This document shows, piece after piece, positions 34,532 through 46,384 of a DNA stretch of 64,000 nucleotides (position 1 is its first letter; every line of letters begins with the position of its first letter). Origin of the DNA: Mauremys mutica (lineage: Eukaryota; Chordata; Testudines; Geoemydidae); NCBI RefSeq assembly GCF_020497125.1, contig NC_059080.1:51339563-51403562 (forward strand), read 5' to 3'. Made by a program: the position numbers and the translations under genes. The notes beneath the pieces were generated by a model. That model saw nothing but the letters and a program-made list of their open reading frames with translations. It was not told the DNA's origin and did not search any database.

Positions 34532-36552
34532 ATTTTCCCTGGCTATGCTAGCTGAGTTCTGTGTAAAACCATGTTTGTAAAAACATGTTAACTGACACCT
34601 CTTCAGACATGACCACTTTTCCTAGTCTGGACATGGCCCGGAGAGAGAATTCAGCTCTCAATTCCAGTGTTTCCCGCTCCTGCACTTTCATTGCAAATTG
34701 CATGATAATCATTTCCCTAAAACGCTAGCTCTGGATGTCGCATTATTATGTGAGAATCTCGGCTTTCACTGAAAATAAGTGTAAGTTTCTAGCCCTTGTG
34801 GTTGTGGAGAAAAGCTTGAAAATGTGAACCTTGAAGGGTGTGACATCAGGAGACAAAAAGAACTCCAAAGTTGTGTGGTGTTAACCTCATGACCTTTTGG
34901 GGGCCTGCTTCAGTTCTATAGACCCTCTAGTTGTAGGCCATGGCCTGACCATGCTTTGGCCGAGCCAAACCTGAGTGGCCAGATATCCCTTCCTCATGTT
35001 GTGGGGGAAAAGGGTTGGGGAAGAGAGGAGAGGAATGGGGAATAAGATTGGCCAAGCGAAATTCTAAGTGAGTAGTATTGTGACCTGGTGTGCAGGGCCA
35101 CCGCACTGCTCAGGTTTGTGCCAAGTCGCAATGCCACTCAGACTTGGAGCGGGTAGGTGTAGTGGTTCATGGGTTGAGGGGGCAGCCTACCCCTGGTGGT
35201 GGTGGGGGGCACCTGAGGGAGGAAGAAAAGGGTCTGGCAGGGGGGGAGGAATCTGTGCCCTTTCCCCTCTAAATGGCACTGCCCCTATTACTGTGCTGCC
35301 AGGTAAAGTAACAGACTGTTGGACTATGGGCAATCTTAGCAAGGTGAGTGGATCTGAAAATGGTCAGTTGGCAGGATCATATGTGTGTGATATTGGGGTC
35401 AGGAATGGAAGAAAGGGCTGGGCTGCAATCTGTCAAACTCTAGGGCTTCCACATGGAACATTTGGCCTCTCAGCATGCTTAGCAAAGCTGTCGTCCCAGC
35501 AATGAGCCTCGGCTGCTGCATCACTTCTTGCTGAGAGCGAACAACTCATCCACTGAGCATGGGGCTGTTGGATGTCTCTTGAGTAAGCAGACACTCCTGT
35601 CCTAGGAGTTATGCATGTAGAAAAGAAGGGGCGGGGTAAGGAGACTCTGCCCTCTCTCTACCCCAAGCTATGCCCTGGAACAGGCAGAAAAGACTGTCCC
35701 CTCCAGAACTGAGTTTGGTCACCACAAGGGAACCCTCGTCACTTGGAAACTTCACCCCTCCCCCAGTTAAATATTCCACAGCTGTGGGTTTTTCAAGCTC
35801 AGAGCTGTGTAATTTGCCACATGTGTGACCTGTGACCAGGTAACATCCCCCCACCCCCAAATCTCTTGTCGAGGCCTGCTAGAGGTCAGCCTCTAATCCA
35901 CTGTCTGCAGGAGCTTTTCATCTGCCATGAATGAATAGGACTGAGGAGACTAAAGGAAAGAACCCTGCAGTAATAGAACCAAACACTCATTTGTCATGTT
36001 AGAGCAGAGCTGTGTGACAGGCGGCTGCTGCTGCTAACACTAATCCCCTCGTGTCTCGCAGTCATGCACCGCGGCATAGATAAGAAAGTCGAGCTCAGAG
36101 GAAGAGGATGCAAACCTCCCCCTTGTCACTGCAGACTTGATGGGCAAAACATATTTGTTAACAGGGATTTTTTTCCTAACTTCACGAGTCAACTGCTCTG
36201 AACGGCACAGAACACTGCCAAGTTACAACAGCCAGGGAACTACAGAAATCAGTGCAAAGGAAGCACCTTACTGGCTGAAGTTATCAAAAGTACATTCCTG
36301 GTGTCAGAGCGCAGCCAAGAAAAGCACTCCAGGGAAGCAAGTTATAAGTGCACTGAACTGATGTACAGGAAGAGAGATGATGGAGTGAAAATCTTTTCTA
36401 AATAAACACTTGTTAAAAGTGACTTTCCTGTAATTGAACACAGCAAGCCTATATATTAAAGAAAGAGATGAATTATGGGTAAACTAGAACAATCTTTGCT
36501 GACATGAGGTGGTGGTTGTTCATTTCCTTAGTTATTGCAGAGTTGGGAGGTT
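34532..36552. other. Intronic sequence; possible conserved block near 36040-36330
   Basis: No gene recognised. The 145-codon frame at 35068-35505 (+) is G-rich and featureless. The stretch 36040-36330 is repeat-free with unusual CpG retention (gcatgcaccgcggcatag). Confidence 0.4.
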
Positions 36553-36760
36553 GAACTAGTGGATAGAGGCTCAGGAGACCAGAGTTCAATTCACAGCTCA
36601 GCCACAGACTTCCTGTATGACCTTGGGCAAGGAATTTTAATCCAGCCTATGCCTACATTGCCCATCTGTAAAATGGGGCTCATACCTCCCTATCTCACAG
36701 GGCTGCTCTGAAGATAAAAGCCCCTAATTCTGAAGCACGGATACTACAGTGAGAAGTGCC
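36553..36760 (+). repeat. MIR SINE copy
   Basis: It has the tRNA-like B-box region (agagttcaattcacagctca) and the MIR core (tatgaccttgggcaaggaat, cccatctgtaaaatgggg). It continues to ctcacagggctgctctgaag. Confidence 0.85.
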
Positions 36761-37604
36761 GAGGTAGGCAGAGTTCTCTGCTTGGAAGGCGAGAGATCTA
36801 TGGTCACGAGTTATCACTTTGGCATGTTAACGTATGCACTGGCATGTCAACCTGTTTCTTTGAAGGACTCCAGTAAGGATTAATGGCTTCTTAATGAGGT
36901 ATATGACAGTCCTTCTAGAGGTATGTGTGCAAGGAAGGAAATCAGATTTGTGGTGATTGCCCAATAGAGGGCCTGCCTCGACTAAGAACCCTCTTTGTAG
37001 AAGGGCTTAAGGATGAGCTGTGTATATAACAAAGTGTGTTTAAGGACTAAGGCTGGTGGCACTGCATATTTATTGGAGTTAACAGATACACATAAGGAGC
37101 TTGGAAGCCCAGGTTCTGTAGCTGCCAAATACTCAAGTGGCATTTCTCGGGGGAGGCGAGTGAATGGAAGTGTGCTGAGAGGGATCGCAGCACAGTCCTC
37201 CACTATTGTTTGTGACAAACATTAACACTATGGCCCAGATGTGTTGAATGAAGCTGAGTTTCTAAAAACAAATAACTCGAATCCCCCCTTGCATTTCTCT
37301 TCTTCCCTTTTCTATTTCCCACTCTTTCTTTTACATCTTGATATGTCTTTCTTCATTCCTTTTTGTTGGCTGTTATTAACCCTAATGCTTCAGCCTCTTA
37401 AAAATCTCTCCTTTTTTCCTTTTCATGCTCTTGTTACCCCTTATGGGCCAGATTCCGATACCCTTCCCTGTTTGAATGGTGGTGTTTCTATTGCAATAGT
37501 GCCTGAAGGCCCCATTGTGCGAAACATTGCCCACACACAAACAAACGGGCTCTACTCTGAAGACCTTAGTCTCTCTGTCTCTTGCTTATTCAAAGAAGAG
37601 GAGG
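36761..37604. other. Intronic sequence
   Basis: A possible old repeat tail (gggccagattccgataccct) starts near 37444. Otherwise nothing was recognised. Confidence 0.4.
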
Positions 37605-37735
37605 AAGGGAGCAGTGTCTTCATTTTACAGGTACTCAGCTGAGTCACAGCAGTGAAGTTACTTGCCCAGTTACAGAAGCCAGGAACTGAACCAAGTCACC
37701 TGGGTCCCACAGCGGCGCCTTAACTACAAAGCCAT
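37605..37735 (-). repeat. MIR-like SINE fragment, antisense
   Basis: The sequences tcttcattttacaggtactc, gaagttacttgcccagttac and gaactgaaccaagtcacctg are the reversed MIR core and B-box region. Confidence 0.6.
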
Positions 37736-38376
37736 CTCTCGCCCTGCTCTGCGCCGCCCCGCCCCAGCCCCATGTAAAACAGCGCTCTGCTACTTGAGCA
37801 GCCTCATGACTTCAGAGGGACTATTGATAGAGTAAGGTGTTTCCCAACTTGAGAAAGAGGATCTGAATGTGGCCCTACAGACATATGTTTACCTACAGTT
37901 TTCTAGGCTCCCTTCCCCGCTCTCTGTCTCTCTCCTAACATTGTTTCTCATGGCCCACTTCCCGGAGCGCTCTCTTCCCCCCCCTCCTTTCTCTCTAATG
38001 GTGTTGCCTTCCTCACTGTTACACCTCCTGTTCTTGTCTCCCCATCACTGCCCCAAGTAGGCCTGTGTGAGGTGGTGGTTCCCACTCCCCATTCTTGGTG
38101 CTGATTGCCACCCCCCCTTCAGTGTTGTTGCATGTCTCCCATTTTCCAGATGTCTCATAACGTCACCATGACTCATGCCATTTTAAAGGTGGATTTTTTT
38201 GTAAGGCTGCTAACAGCTATAGCTCTTGGGTTTGCCAGGGAAGACCCAAAGGAAGGAAACTTCTGTGATTTGACAGTGTCCACTTCTTTCCTTATTTAAG
38301 TAGATGGAGGACATATGGAAGGTGAGTGGCAGGGCCACAGCCAATGTCGTACTCCCACAGGGACAGCAAGGATGGG
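37736..38376. other. C/T-rich intronic sequence
   Basis: A pyrimidine-rich stretch lies around 37900-38050. No gene or classified repeat was recognised. Confidence 0.4.
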
Positions 38377-38606
38377 CCAGTGTTTAGGTCGCTAGTGTCA
38401 GGTGTAGGAGACCCAGGTTTAATTCTCTGCTCTTCCACAGACTGCCTGTGTGGCCTGGTTAAGTCACTTAGCCTCTCTGTGCTCAGTTCCTCACCTGTGA
38501 AGTCAGGGTAATAGCACTGTCCTACCTCACAAGTGGTTGTGAGGAACAAGACCCGAAGAGTGTGAAGCATGCCGATACTGTGGTGAAGGGCTATGTAAAT
38601 ATCGTA
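38377..38606 (+). repeat. MIR SINE copy, near full length
   Basis: It has a head (agtgtttaggtcgctagtgt), a B-box-like caggtttaattctctgct, the core tggttaagtcacttagcctc, and the end cctacctcacaagtggttgt followed by gtgaag..gctatgtaaat. Confidence 0.85.
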
Positions 38607-40222
38607 GAGCAATAGTTACAAGGAGAGTCCTAATACTGGTGAGAATTTTAGATTTTCCCCACTAACTTTTGAACCCTGTTTATACTCTAAATAGAGGTGG
38701 AATGCCTCATCTCTGCTGCTAAACCCCACTTCAGTCTCTGAAGGAGCCATGTCAAATGCTTCTAGCCAATACTGCTGATTAAAGAAAGAATGTAGAACAT
38801 TAATCAAGAGAAACTGGGTGGAGGGTCCTGGAAGAAGTCCTCTAGCCCTATGTCCCTGCGTAGTGGCAAAGGATGGGTGGAAAGACTAATAGGGGTTCCT
38901 CATTTCCCACTTGTGATTTCTGGAATGTTGATGGAGGAGTTAAACACAACAGTTTGGCAGCATTTACTATATTCTTTTAGTTGTACTGATTTTATTTCCC
39001 AGCTGTTTATCTTTCCAGCACCACATGTTTATCTTTCCAGCATTCATTTCCTCACTTTCCTACTACATTGCAGTAGTGACTTTCTTGGGACAAAAGTGCT
39101 GCCTTTTTGGGCACCCAGGTGATATCTGGGCTGTAAAGGAAAACACCAACATTTATAGGATTGGGGATGGACAGACAGTCAGCTAGACCAGACGTGAGTG
39201 ACAAATTTCTTTCGCATTTGGTAGAGATGCAGGAGCCAAGCAAATTAATCTCTGTGTCTGCCTTACTGAAAACAAATAAATAAAACCTGGAAGATTTTCC
39301 CCATCTGTCTGTATATGTTGTAGTTTTTTTTCTTATAAAAGGAGGGCAGGGAAAATATTAGCTGTATTGCATCTTAATGTTTTGCAATAATCCTCCCCCC
39401 CAAAAACCAAAACAGAAATCCTACTGCAGTGATATTACTTACTATTCATTGATCTGACTCCCTGCACCCATGACGGGGATAATGAATGTATGCAACAACT
39501 TGGTACATGGAACAGCTGCCAGTCCATAAAACAGGACATCCAACGCTGTTGATCAAAGCACCCAGCTGTCAGCGACTTCATACCAGGACTGCAGAACTGG
39601 CCATGCTCAATCTCTTGATCACTGGGAGCAGAAATTGTATCTGTCACTGAAGTTGAGACCCCCCCCTCACTTCCCCATCCCTGGACTTGTCCTGTTTTGT
39701 AACAATTCAAGGAGCAAAATGAAATCTGCAGCCAGGAGTTAGTGCTTTTTATCCAGGCCTTAATATAGGTACCTTTTTACAACTCCACACAACCATTTTT
39801 ATGGGTAACATTATTTTCCTGTTTCAGGGCTGTCACAATGCAGAGTCACATGCATCATTGTAGTCTAAGGGGGCACTTGTGACTCACTCACTTGTAGGCC
39901 AGGGTCTTGAGGCTTTATGCTGAAATAAATCCAATTGATTTCTATGGGAGTCTTGCTGGAGAAACAGGAGAGTCTCGCTGCTGGCATAGATTGCATTAAG
40001 AATGTGGGCTTCAGAAATTGTTCAGTGTAACGGCATCCACTGCATTATTTTGGAAGAGCTCCCAGGACCTGATCCTGCACCATCAAAGCCAAAGAGAGTG
40101 CTAGTCATTACGAGTGCCGAATCAGATACCGAATACATTTGCAGTGTTTTTGTAATTTCAGTCTATTATCTGGAGTCCCTAGTAACTCATTTTGTTTTGA
40201 TCCTCTTGTGTGTGCTCCTCAG
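38607..40222. other. Intron 1 sequence leading to exon 2
   Basis: No repeat or gene was recognised. The last 30 bases are a pyrimidine-rich tract ending in the exon 2 acceptor. Confidence 0.5.
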
Positions 40223-40287
40223 AAACCTTGATGGATACCCGGACGGCTACAGCTGAGCTGGGCTGGACTGCAAACCCTCCTTCAGGG
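40223..40287 (+). CDS. EPHB1: EPHB1 exon 2 (ephrin type-B receptor 1, mature N-terminus)
   Basis: This 65-bp exon encodes the first residues of the mature receptor tyrosine kinase EPHB1, a cell-surface receptor for ephrin-B ligands. The peptide reads (E)TLMDTRTATAELGWTAN and then PPSG, which matches vertebrate EPHB1. EPHB2 and EPHB3 differ here (for example TLMDSTTATAELGW and TLMDTKWVTSELAW). A pyrimidine-rich tract ending in CAG lies directly upstream, and the donor is GGG|gtaagt. The intron before it is phase 1: the first glutamate codon is split G|AA, so its G must come from exon 1. The intron after it is phase 0. A 65-bp second exon is the usual Eph arrangement. The ATG inside the exon is an internal Met, not a start. 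Exon 1, with the signal peptide, is not in the window. Confidence 0.95.
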
Positions 40288-40535
40288 GTAAGTGGATGTG
40301 TCAAATTGCTGGCTCTTTGCATGTTTATCAGGTCTTGCAGGCCTCACAGTCATTTTCAAGAAATGCTGATTTTAAAAACTCCCGAGTCCTTTCTACATGG
40401 TGAAGACTGCCTTTCGCCCACGACAAAAATACTCACCAAACAGCATCAGCAAAAATACTCACCACCATCTTTACACACACAGGAAGTGTTTTGGGGGGAG
40501 TTCTATGGCCTGTGTTATGCAGGATGTCAGATTAA

Positions 40536-40800
40536 TGCTATGTCTATTCTACGGATCTTACAGCTGTACTACTTCAGCTGAGCCGCTGTAAGATCTCCTG
40601 TGTAGCCACTCTATGGGAGAGAGCTCTCCTGCTGGCATAATTAAACCACCCTGCAATGAAGCAGCAGTAGCTGTGTTGGTGGGAGAGCTGTCCACAACGG
40701 TGCTTTTGTCGGTGAAACTTATGTTAGTCAGGGGTGTGTTTTTTTCACACCCCTGATGGGCAAAAGTTTTGCCTACAAAAGTGCTAGTGTAGACACCGCC
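40536..40800. mobile_element. Harbinger-type MITE, 248 bp downstream of EPHB1 exon 2
   Basis: The 3-bp duplication TAA lies at 40533-40535 and 40801-40803. The ends are TGCTATGTCTA and TAGTGTAGACACCGCC, related to the ends of the large Harbinger element. The interior holds several short hairpins, for example TCAGGGGTGTG (40728-40738) with CACACCCCTGA (40746-40756). It has no coding capacity. Confidence 0.8.
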
Positions 40801-40803
40801 TAA

Positions 40804-42574
40804 ATCACAGTGGCACTTTCTAGTCTTAGCATCTATGAATACCCCAAATTTCACATTTCATTGAATATATACAGCCAATTGCACTTCTCTATCCCAGCAG
40901 TGTCTGATCTGTGAACCACCAGCCTCCCTTCCAAAGGCAGGAACGTTGAGCAGGCACCTCAGTGTGATATGGCAAGGGTTAAATTACACTTGGACGGCTG
41001 GGCAAGGCCAGTCTCTGAGCCACACTCCCCAGTAGAAAGTCACTCCACCTACTCTCCCTCTCCTGTTTCAAACCACCAGAAACCCCTAGCCATGACATGC
41101 ACAGCAGGGGCAGGTTAGGAACTACTTGTCATCTTTCCAGTCAATGATCTAATCCCTCTGCTGTAAATTTGCTCTGTGCATGGCTCTTTTGCCTACTCAC
41201 TCTCAGATGGCATCAGCCTCCACTCAACTCACATTCTGATGAGGCACAGCACGCTGCCAGGAAGAGGTTGGCTTTCAGAAACAGCTGCAGAGTGGAAGAG
41301 ATGGGGTTTGATTTCTGTACGGTACCACCTTCTGCCCATAGCCATGGCATTCCAAAACATTTTGCAAGGCAATGAGTCAGAGTCTGTGGGTACATTAACT
41401 GTGTAGAAAATTGCACAGCAGTAACCGTTGTGTACTCAGCCCTGGCTCATATACAGCTCGTGAGCACTAGAACCTGTTTTTCTGTGGGAGAGAATGTTGA
41501 CTCATAAACTGGGGAAAGTGTGTGTGTGTGTGTGTGTGTTGGGAGGTGCTGGGAAACTGGGGAGAAGGGAGGGAGAATGTTGGAGACAGGGGAATGGGGG
41601 GAGAGTGAGGGGAAAGGGAAGGAGGATATTAGGGGGCAGCAGATGGTAGAGGAGGTGATGAAATGGGAGGGGGGATATTGGGTAGGAGACTCAGATGGAG
41701 CAAGAGCCTGGGGAGGGAGGTGCTAGAGGACACAATGGGAGCTGGATAGTGCTGAGAGAGAACAACAGCTTCTCCATCTCTGGTTAGGAGAAGGGCACAA
41801 GGTACCCTCCCATAGAAAGAAGAAGACTGCCTATTTGGGTGTACGTCCCGGGCTGGGTTTGTCTATCTGAAATCATCCCTCACCACCAGTGTGTGGGGGA
41901 TGTCTTCCTCCATAAAGGGGAAAACTAGAAGGCAAACCAATTTAATTATCTGTTTCATGATTGGCTCGAATTTTTTTTGGACAGCTGAATCACCCTTTTT
42001 GACCTCTTTAAGGCTGGCAATTGCAGTCTTATTTTTTGTCCTGAATAGATAACTCTGGTTAGCACAAGATGCAGTTCACCTTAATTTATGTATATGCAAA
42101 GCATATAGACCTTTGTATCTGAGTCTGCATTTTCATATGGGTGACTTGCCAAGGAAGGAATAATGAGTTAGACCCTTTGGTGCAGGGATACTTTTCAGCA
42201 TGGGCTGGTCACTCTGTAGTTACATGGTGGTAAACTTTTGAAAGGCTCCTCAACATGACTGCTAATCTGAACATGCACTGGCAGGTTTGCCTGAGCAAAT
42301 GCAGGATTTGCCTGTACAAAATCGTGTGTCCAGTTGTTCACCGTATGAACAAGGCTTTCTCTCAGGTCCATAGATTCTGCCCTGGGTCTCCAGCCTTCCT
42401 TGCTGTTTAAGGCGGCAGAAATAAATTTGTTGACTCTGGTTGTAGATCTATGTCCTCCCAAGCAAGAGCCTGTTTGTACTGCAGTAGTTCTAGGGTGCAC
42501 GATCAAGGAGAAGGGCTTGTTGTGCCAGGCGTTATACAGCTATATAAGCTGAGTGTGGGGTTTGTTCACCCTGA
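40804..42574. other. Intron 2 sequence with (TG)n tract
   Basis: A (TG)n microsatellite lies at 41519-41539, followed by a G/A-rich stretch to about 41760. No gene was recognised. Confidence 0.45.
41519..41539. repeat. (TG)n microsatellite
   Basis: About ten TG units. Confidence 0.9.
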
Positions 42575-42913
42575 AGCCTTGTGTACACTGGCAGGTGGGG
42601 CATGGGGTATGCGTAGCTATGTACCACTGTGAAAAGCAAGCTGTGTCCCCACTGCAGTGTGTAGCTACACCCAGCAGTGAAAGGCTCTGGCAAGGGGACG
42701 CTACACTGCTAAAACTAGCAGTGTAGATAGGGGATGCACTGCTTGGGCGTGTAGAGAGCTATGTAGGGTATATACCGTATGGTTCTGGAGTTTCTTTACT
42801 CACCAAAGCAGTGCCTCGCAGTCTGTACTGCTATTTATACTTGGGCTGTGGGATGCGTGCATTGTAAGTACTCTACATGCTGCCATAAGTAACCATGCAG
42901 TGTAGACATACCC
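42575..42913. mobile_element. Non-autonomous DNA element with GTGTACACT / AGTGTAGACATACCC ends
   Basis: The left end AGCCTTGTGTACACTGGCAG and right end GCAGTGTAGACATACCC form an imperfect inverted pair. TAA follows at right and TGA precedes at left. The interior repeats motifs such as gtgtagctacac and gcagtgtaga. It is probably a Harbinger-like MITE, but the duplication is imperfect. Confidence 0.6.
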
Positions 42914-43449
42914 TAAAACATCACCTCTTATGTGTGGATTTTACCCAGATCCATTCCATGCATCCCTGGAGCCTCGCACTCTTGATCAGAGGCAAAGGAG
43001 GTGTGGGATTCCCTGCAAGCTCACACCCAGTGAAAGAGAAATCTGACTCTGCTGAAAGTAGCAGTGAGGGACCAGCAGCTCTGGCTAGAAGACCAAAGCA
43101 TTAACTGTTCCAGAAGTCCTTAACCGCAGAAAGGCCTTGCAGGAGAACAAACCACAAGGAGCAACTAAACTTGACAGCTCCTCTTTGGGGGGAAAGAAAT
43201 AGAAGTGGTGTTTCCTTCTCTGCCTCCCAGGTTTCCTTGTCAGATATTTCAGAACCGAGTGTCTCAGTCTTCCAGGGCTAAGGCTTGTTATGTTACTTTA
43301 GATGGAATACCTGGACCCAAAGAGCCAAAAGCCTTCACATACCCTGTCACCATCAACATCAAAACGTTTTAAACAAGGTTTAGCAGAGAGAGACCTCAGC
43401 TTGTTTTACACCATGGCAAAGAGACCATTAAACTCCTTTTTAACCTTGT

Positions 43450-44492
43450 ATGAAGGTGGATAGAAAGCTGGCTAGATTGTTGGGCTCAATGGGTAGTGAT
43501 CAACGGCTCGATGTCTAGTTAGCAGCTGGTATCAAGCAGAGTGCCCCAGGGATTGGTCCTGGGGCTGGTTTTGTTCAACATCTTTATTAATTATCTGGTT
43601 GATGGGATGAGTTGCACCCTCAGCAAGTTCTCAGATGACACTAAAATAGGGGCAGGGGGTAGATATGCTGGAAGTTAGGAATAGGGTCCAGAGTGACCTA
43701 GACAAATTGGAGGATTGGGCCAAAAGAAATCTGATGAGGTTCAACAAGGACAAGTGCAGAGTCCTGCACTTACGAAGGAAGAATCCCATGCACCACTACA
43801 GGCTGGAGACTGACTGGCTAAGCAGCAATTCTTCAGAAAAGGATCTGGGGATTACAGTGGACAAGAAGCTGGATATGAGTCAGCAGTGTGCTCCTGTTGC
43901 AAAGAAGGCCAATGGCATATTGGGCTGTATTAGTAGGAGCATTGCCAGCAGATTGAGGGAAGTGATTATTCCCCTCTATTTGGCACTGGTGAGGCTACAT
44001 CTGGAGTTTTGGGCCCCCACTACAGAAGGGATGTGGACAAATTGGAGAGAGTCCTGCGGAGGGCAACAGAAATGATTAGTGGGCTGGGGCACATGACTTA
44101 TGAGCAGAAGCTGAGGGAACTAGGGTTATTTAATCTGCAGAAGAGAAGTGTGAGGGGGGGATTTGATAGCAGCCTTCAACTACTTGAAGGGGGGTTCCAA
44201 AGAGGATGGAGCTCGGCTGTTCTCAGTGGTGGCATATGACAGAACAAGAAGCAATGGTCTCAAGTTGCAGTGGGGGAGGTCTAGGTTGGATATTAGGAAA
44301 CACTATTTCACTAGGAGGGTGATGAAGCACTGGAATGTGTTACCTAGGTAGGAGGTGGAATCTCCATCCTTAGAGGTTTTTAAGGCCCGGCTTGACGAAG
44401 CCCTGGCTGGGATGATTTAGTTGTTGTTAGGGTTGTACTAGGTGACCTCCTGAGGTTTCTTCCAACCCTAATAATCTATGAATCTATGAAAG
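43450..44492 (+). pseudogene. CR1 LINE fragment with reverse transcriptase remnant
   Basis: It starts within the reverse transcriptase domain (tagcagctggtatcaagcag, then [18 protein letters not shown] codons). It keeps an FSDDTK version of the FADDTK catalytic motif near 43629-43646. Downstream motifs are LEDWAKRNLMRFNKDKCRVL, EKDLGITVDKKLDMSQQC, SRSIASRLREVIIPLYLALV and [15 protein letters not shown]. It ends with the CR1 3' UTR and a reduced tail (taatctatgaatctatgaaa). Stops and frameshifts break the frame near 43660, 44040 and 44160. It is the same subfamily as the 3' ends at 9470 and 21284. Confidence 0.93.
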
Positions 44493-45719
44493 ATAAGATA
44501 CAGTAATGAAGAAAAAACAGTTGAAATGTAAAGTATGAAGTAAGACTGTCACTTGAACAGCATCCCCTTTCCTCTTTCCCTTGGGATGGAGAGTTTTTAG
44601 AACAAACCCCTCTTTATTTAGCAGTCTCTTAGAAGGTAATAACTGTCTATCTGGGGGAAAAGAATAAGTGCATTGAAATGGGTGGGAGTTGTTGCTGTTT
44701 TTGTTAAGTCCAATCCTGTTCCCTAGAAGACAAACATGCACAAGAGGGGGGAAAAGACCAGCAAAGGGAGAAAATCCAGCTTCTGTCTCTGGTGTTACTT
44801 CTTACTTGAAACCTCACTACTGGAAAAATACAGGATGTGGTCTTATCAGCGCCCCCTCTCCCCCAAAACCTGGCAGGCTTGTGGGGCTTGTGGGGCTGTG
44901 GCAACCCACGTGGGGCTGCTTAGGGAATTGCTTTTATTTGGCTGTCAGGTAACAGGCAACCATCAGTTTTGCAGAAAAGACAGTTTTGTCTGGTTAAGCC
45001 AGATTCCTCTTAGATAGAAGGAAAAGTGGGGGTGGGGGGGGGAGAGGAAGTAGTCAGGTGGAAAAGAAAAGGTCACATGGGATAGAGGGAGTGACACTCA
45101 CATCCCAGCTGGTGGTTGGAATTAAGCTGGTGAAAATGGCAGTGTCATTTGGGCCCCTCTCTGGCCCAGTCTGGTCAGGACAACCCACACCACGGAGGTC
45201 ACAGTACTCCCAGCAGATGGTTGGGATGGCAGCTGCCATAATGGTGGAGCTGTTCTCTCATCTTTTAGTCAGTCAGTGTAGCAGTAGCCTCTTCATCCGT
45301 TCGTCCAACCCAGCCAGCAGTTATTGACTGACCGCTGCTTCTGCTAATTTCTCTCCCCTGCCCCAGTCTTCTCTCTTTAAGAACACCAAAAGGGAGCAAC
45401 AGGCAGACTAGCCCATTCCCTTCTTATTTTGTTCACTTTTTGTCTGTTGATTTCTAGTCCCACACTCATGTTTACAAGACATGATCTTAACATAGTCCTT
45501 GAGTTATCAGCGGGGCTTTTTGTTGGGTCTAATTCAGTCTCGTTTTCTCCGTTTTTCTCATCATTTTTATAGGTTATTTTGGCCTGTTTTATAAACCGTC
45601 ACTCACTTTTTACAGTTGAACTCACAGTTAGGGTAAACTTGTAGGCCCAATTAGTAGAGCAGGCCCTGGTAGTGAGGAGAGAGCTTTAAATAAAAGAGAG
45701 AGGGTGTTTTCTCACTTTC
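44493..45719. other. Intron 2 sequence, no gene recognised
   Basis: Only short frames; no classified repeat. Confidence 0.4.
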
Positions 45720-45727
45720 TTCTAGCC

Positions 45728-46376
45728 CGGCAAACTATCCAGCCCTGGCTCCGCGCAACTCCTGGAAGCAACGTGATGTCCCCCATCTGGCTCCTATGCA
45801 TAGGGGCAACCAGGGGGCTCTGCATGCTGCTCCTGCCCCAAGCACTTACCCCACAGCTCCCATTGGCCTGGAACTGTGGCCAATGGGAGCTGCAGGGGCG
45901 GCGCCTATGGACAGGGCAGTGTGCAGAGCCGCCTGGCTACCCCTCTGCGTAGGAGTCAGAGGGGCGACATGCCACTGCTTCTGGGAGCTGCTTGAGGTAA
46001 GAGCCCTCGGAGCCTGTCCCCCTGCCCCCCTCCCGTGCCCCTGCCCCAGGCCTGATCCCCCTCCCGCCCTCCAAACCCCTCAGTCACAGCCCAGAGCACC
46101 CTCCTGCAGCCCCAACCCTTCATCCCCAGCCCCACCCCAGAGCCTGCACCCCAGCCAGAGCCCTCACCCCACCCCCCTGCATCCCAACCCCCTGCCTCGA
46201 GTCCCCTCCCATACCCTGAACTCCTCATTTTTGACCCTACCCCAGAGCACACACCCCCGGCCAGAGCCCTCACCCCCTACCGCACCCCAACCCCCAATTT
46301 TGTGAGCATTCATGGCCCACCATACAATTTCCATACCCAGATGTGGCCCTCGGGCCAAAAAAATTGCCCACCCCTG
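45728..46376. mobile_element. hAT-type GC-rich element with truncated left end
   Basis: A perfect 8-bp duplication TTCTAGCC lies at 45720-45727 and 46377-46384. The right end, AATTGCCCACCCCTG, is a normal hAT terminus. The left end begins CGGCAAACTATCC, so the expected CAGGGGTG is absent. The interior has C-rich iterations (ccagagccctcaccccac) and an inverted CCAAT pair (45859-45891). The related GC-rich element is at 1325-2034. Confidence 0.82.
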
Positions 46377-46384
46377 TTCTAGCC

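Larger units (their letters stand above)
1..40222 (+). other. EPHB1: EPHB1 intron 1, 3' part
   Basis: This is the 3' portion of the intron between EPHB1 exon 1 (outside the window) and exon 2. It is more than 40 kb, which fits the very long first intron of Eph genes. I found no GC-rich promoter or signal-peptide exon in it. The only strongly GC-rich stretches (1325-2034, 11590-12028, 15883-16123) are hAT elements. Content is mobile elements, listed separately, separated by unique intronic DNA. Confidence 0.8.

Noticed and set aside
35068..35505. 145-codon frame on the + strand
   Set aside because: G-rich composition and no domain. It is intronic and isolated.
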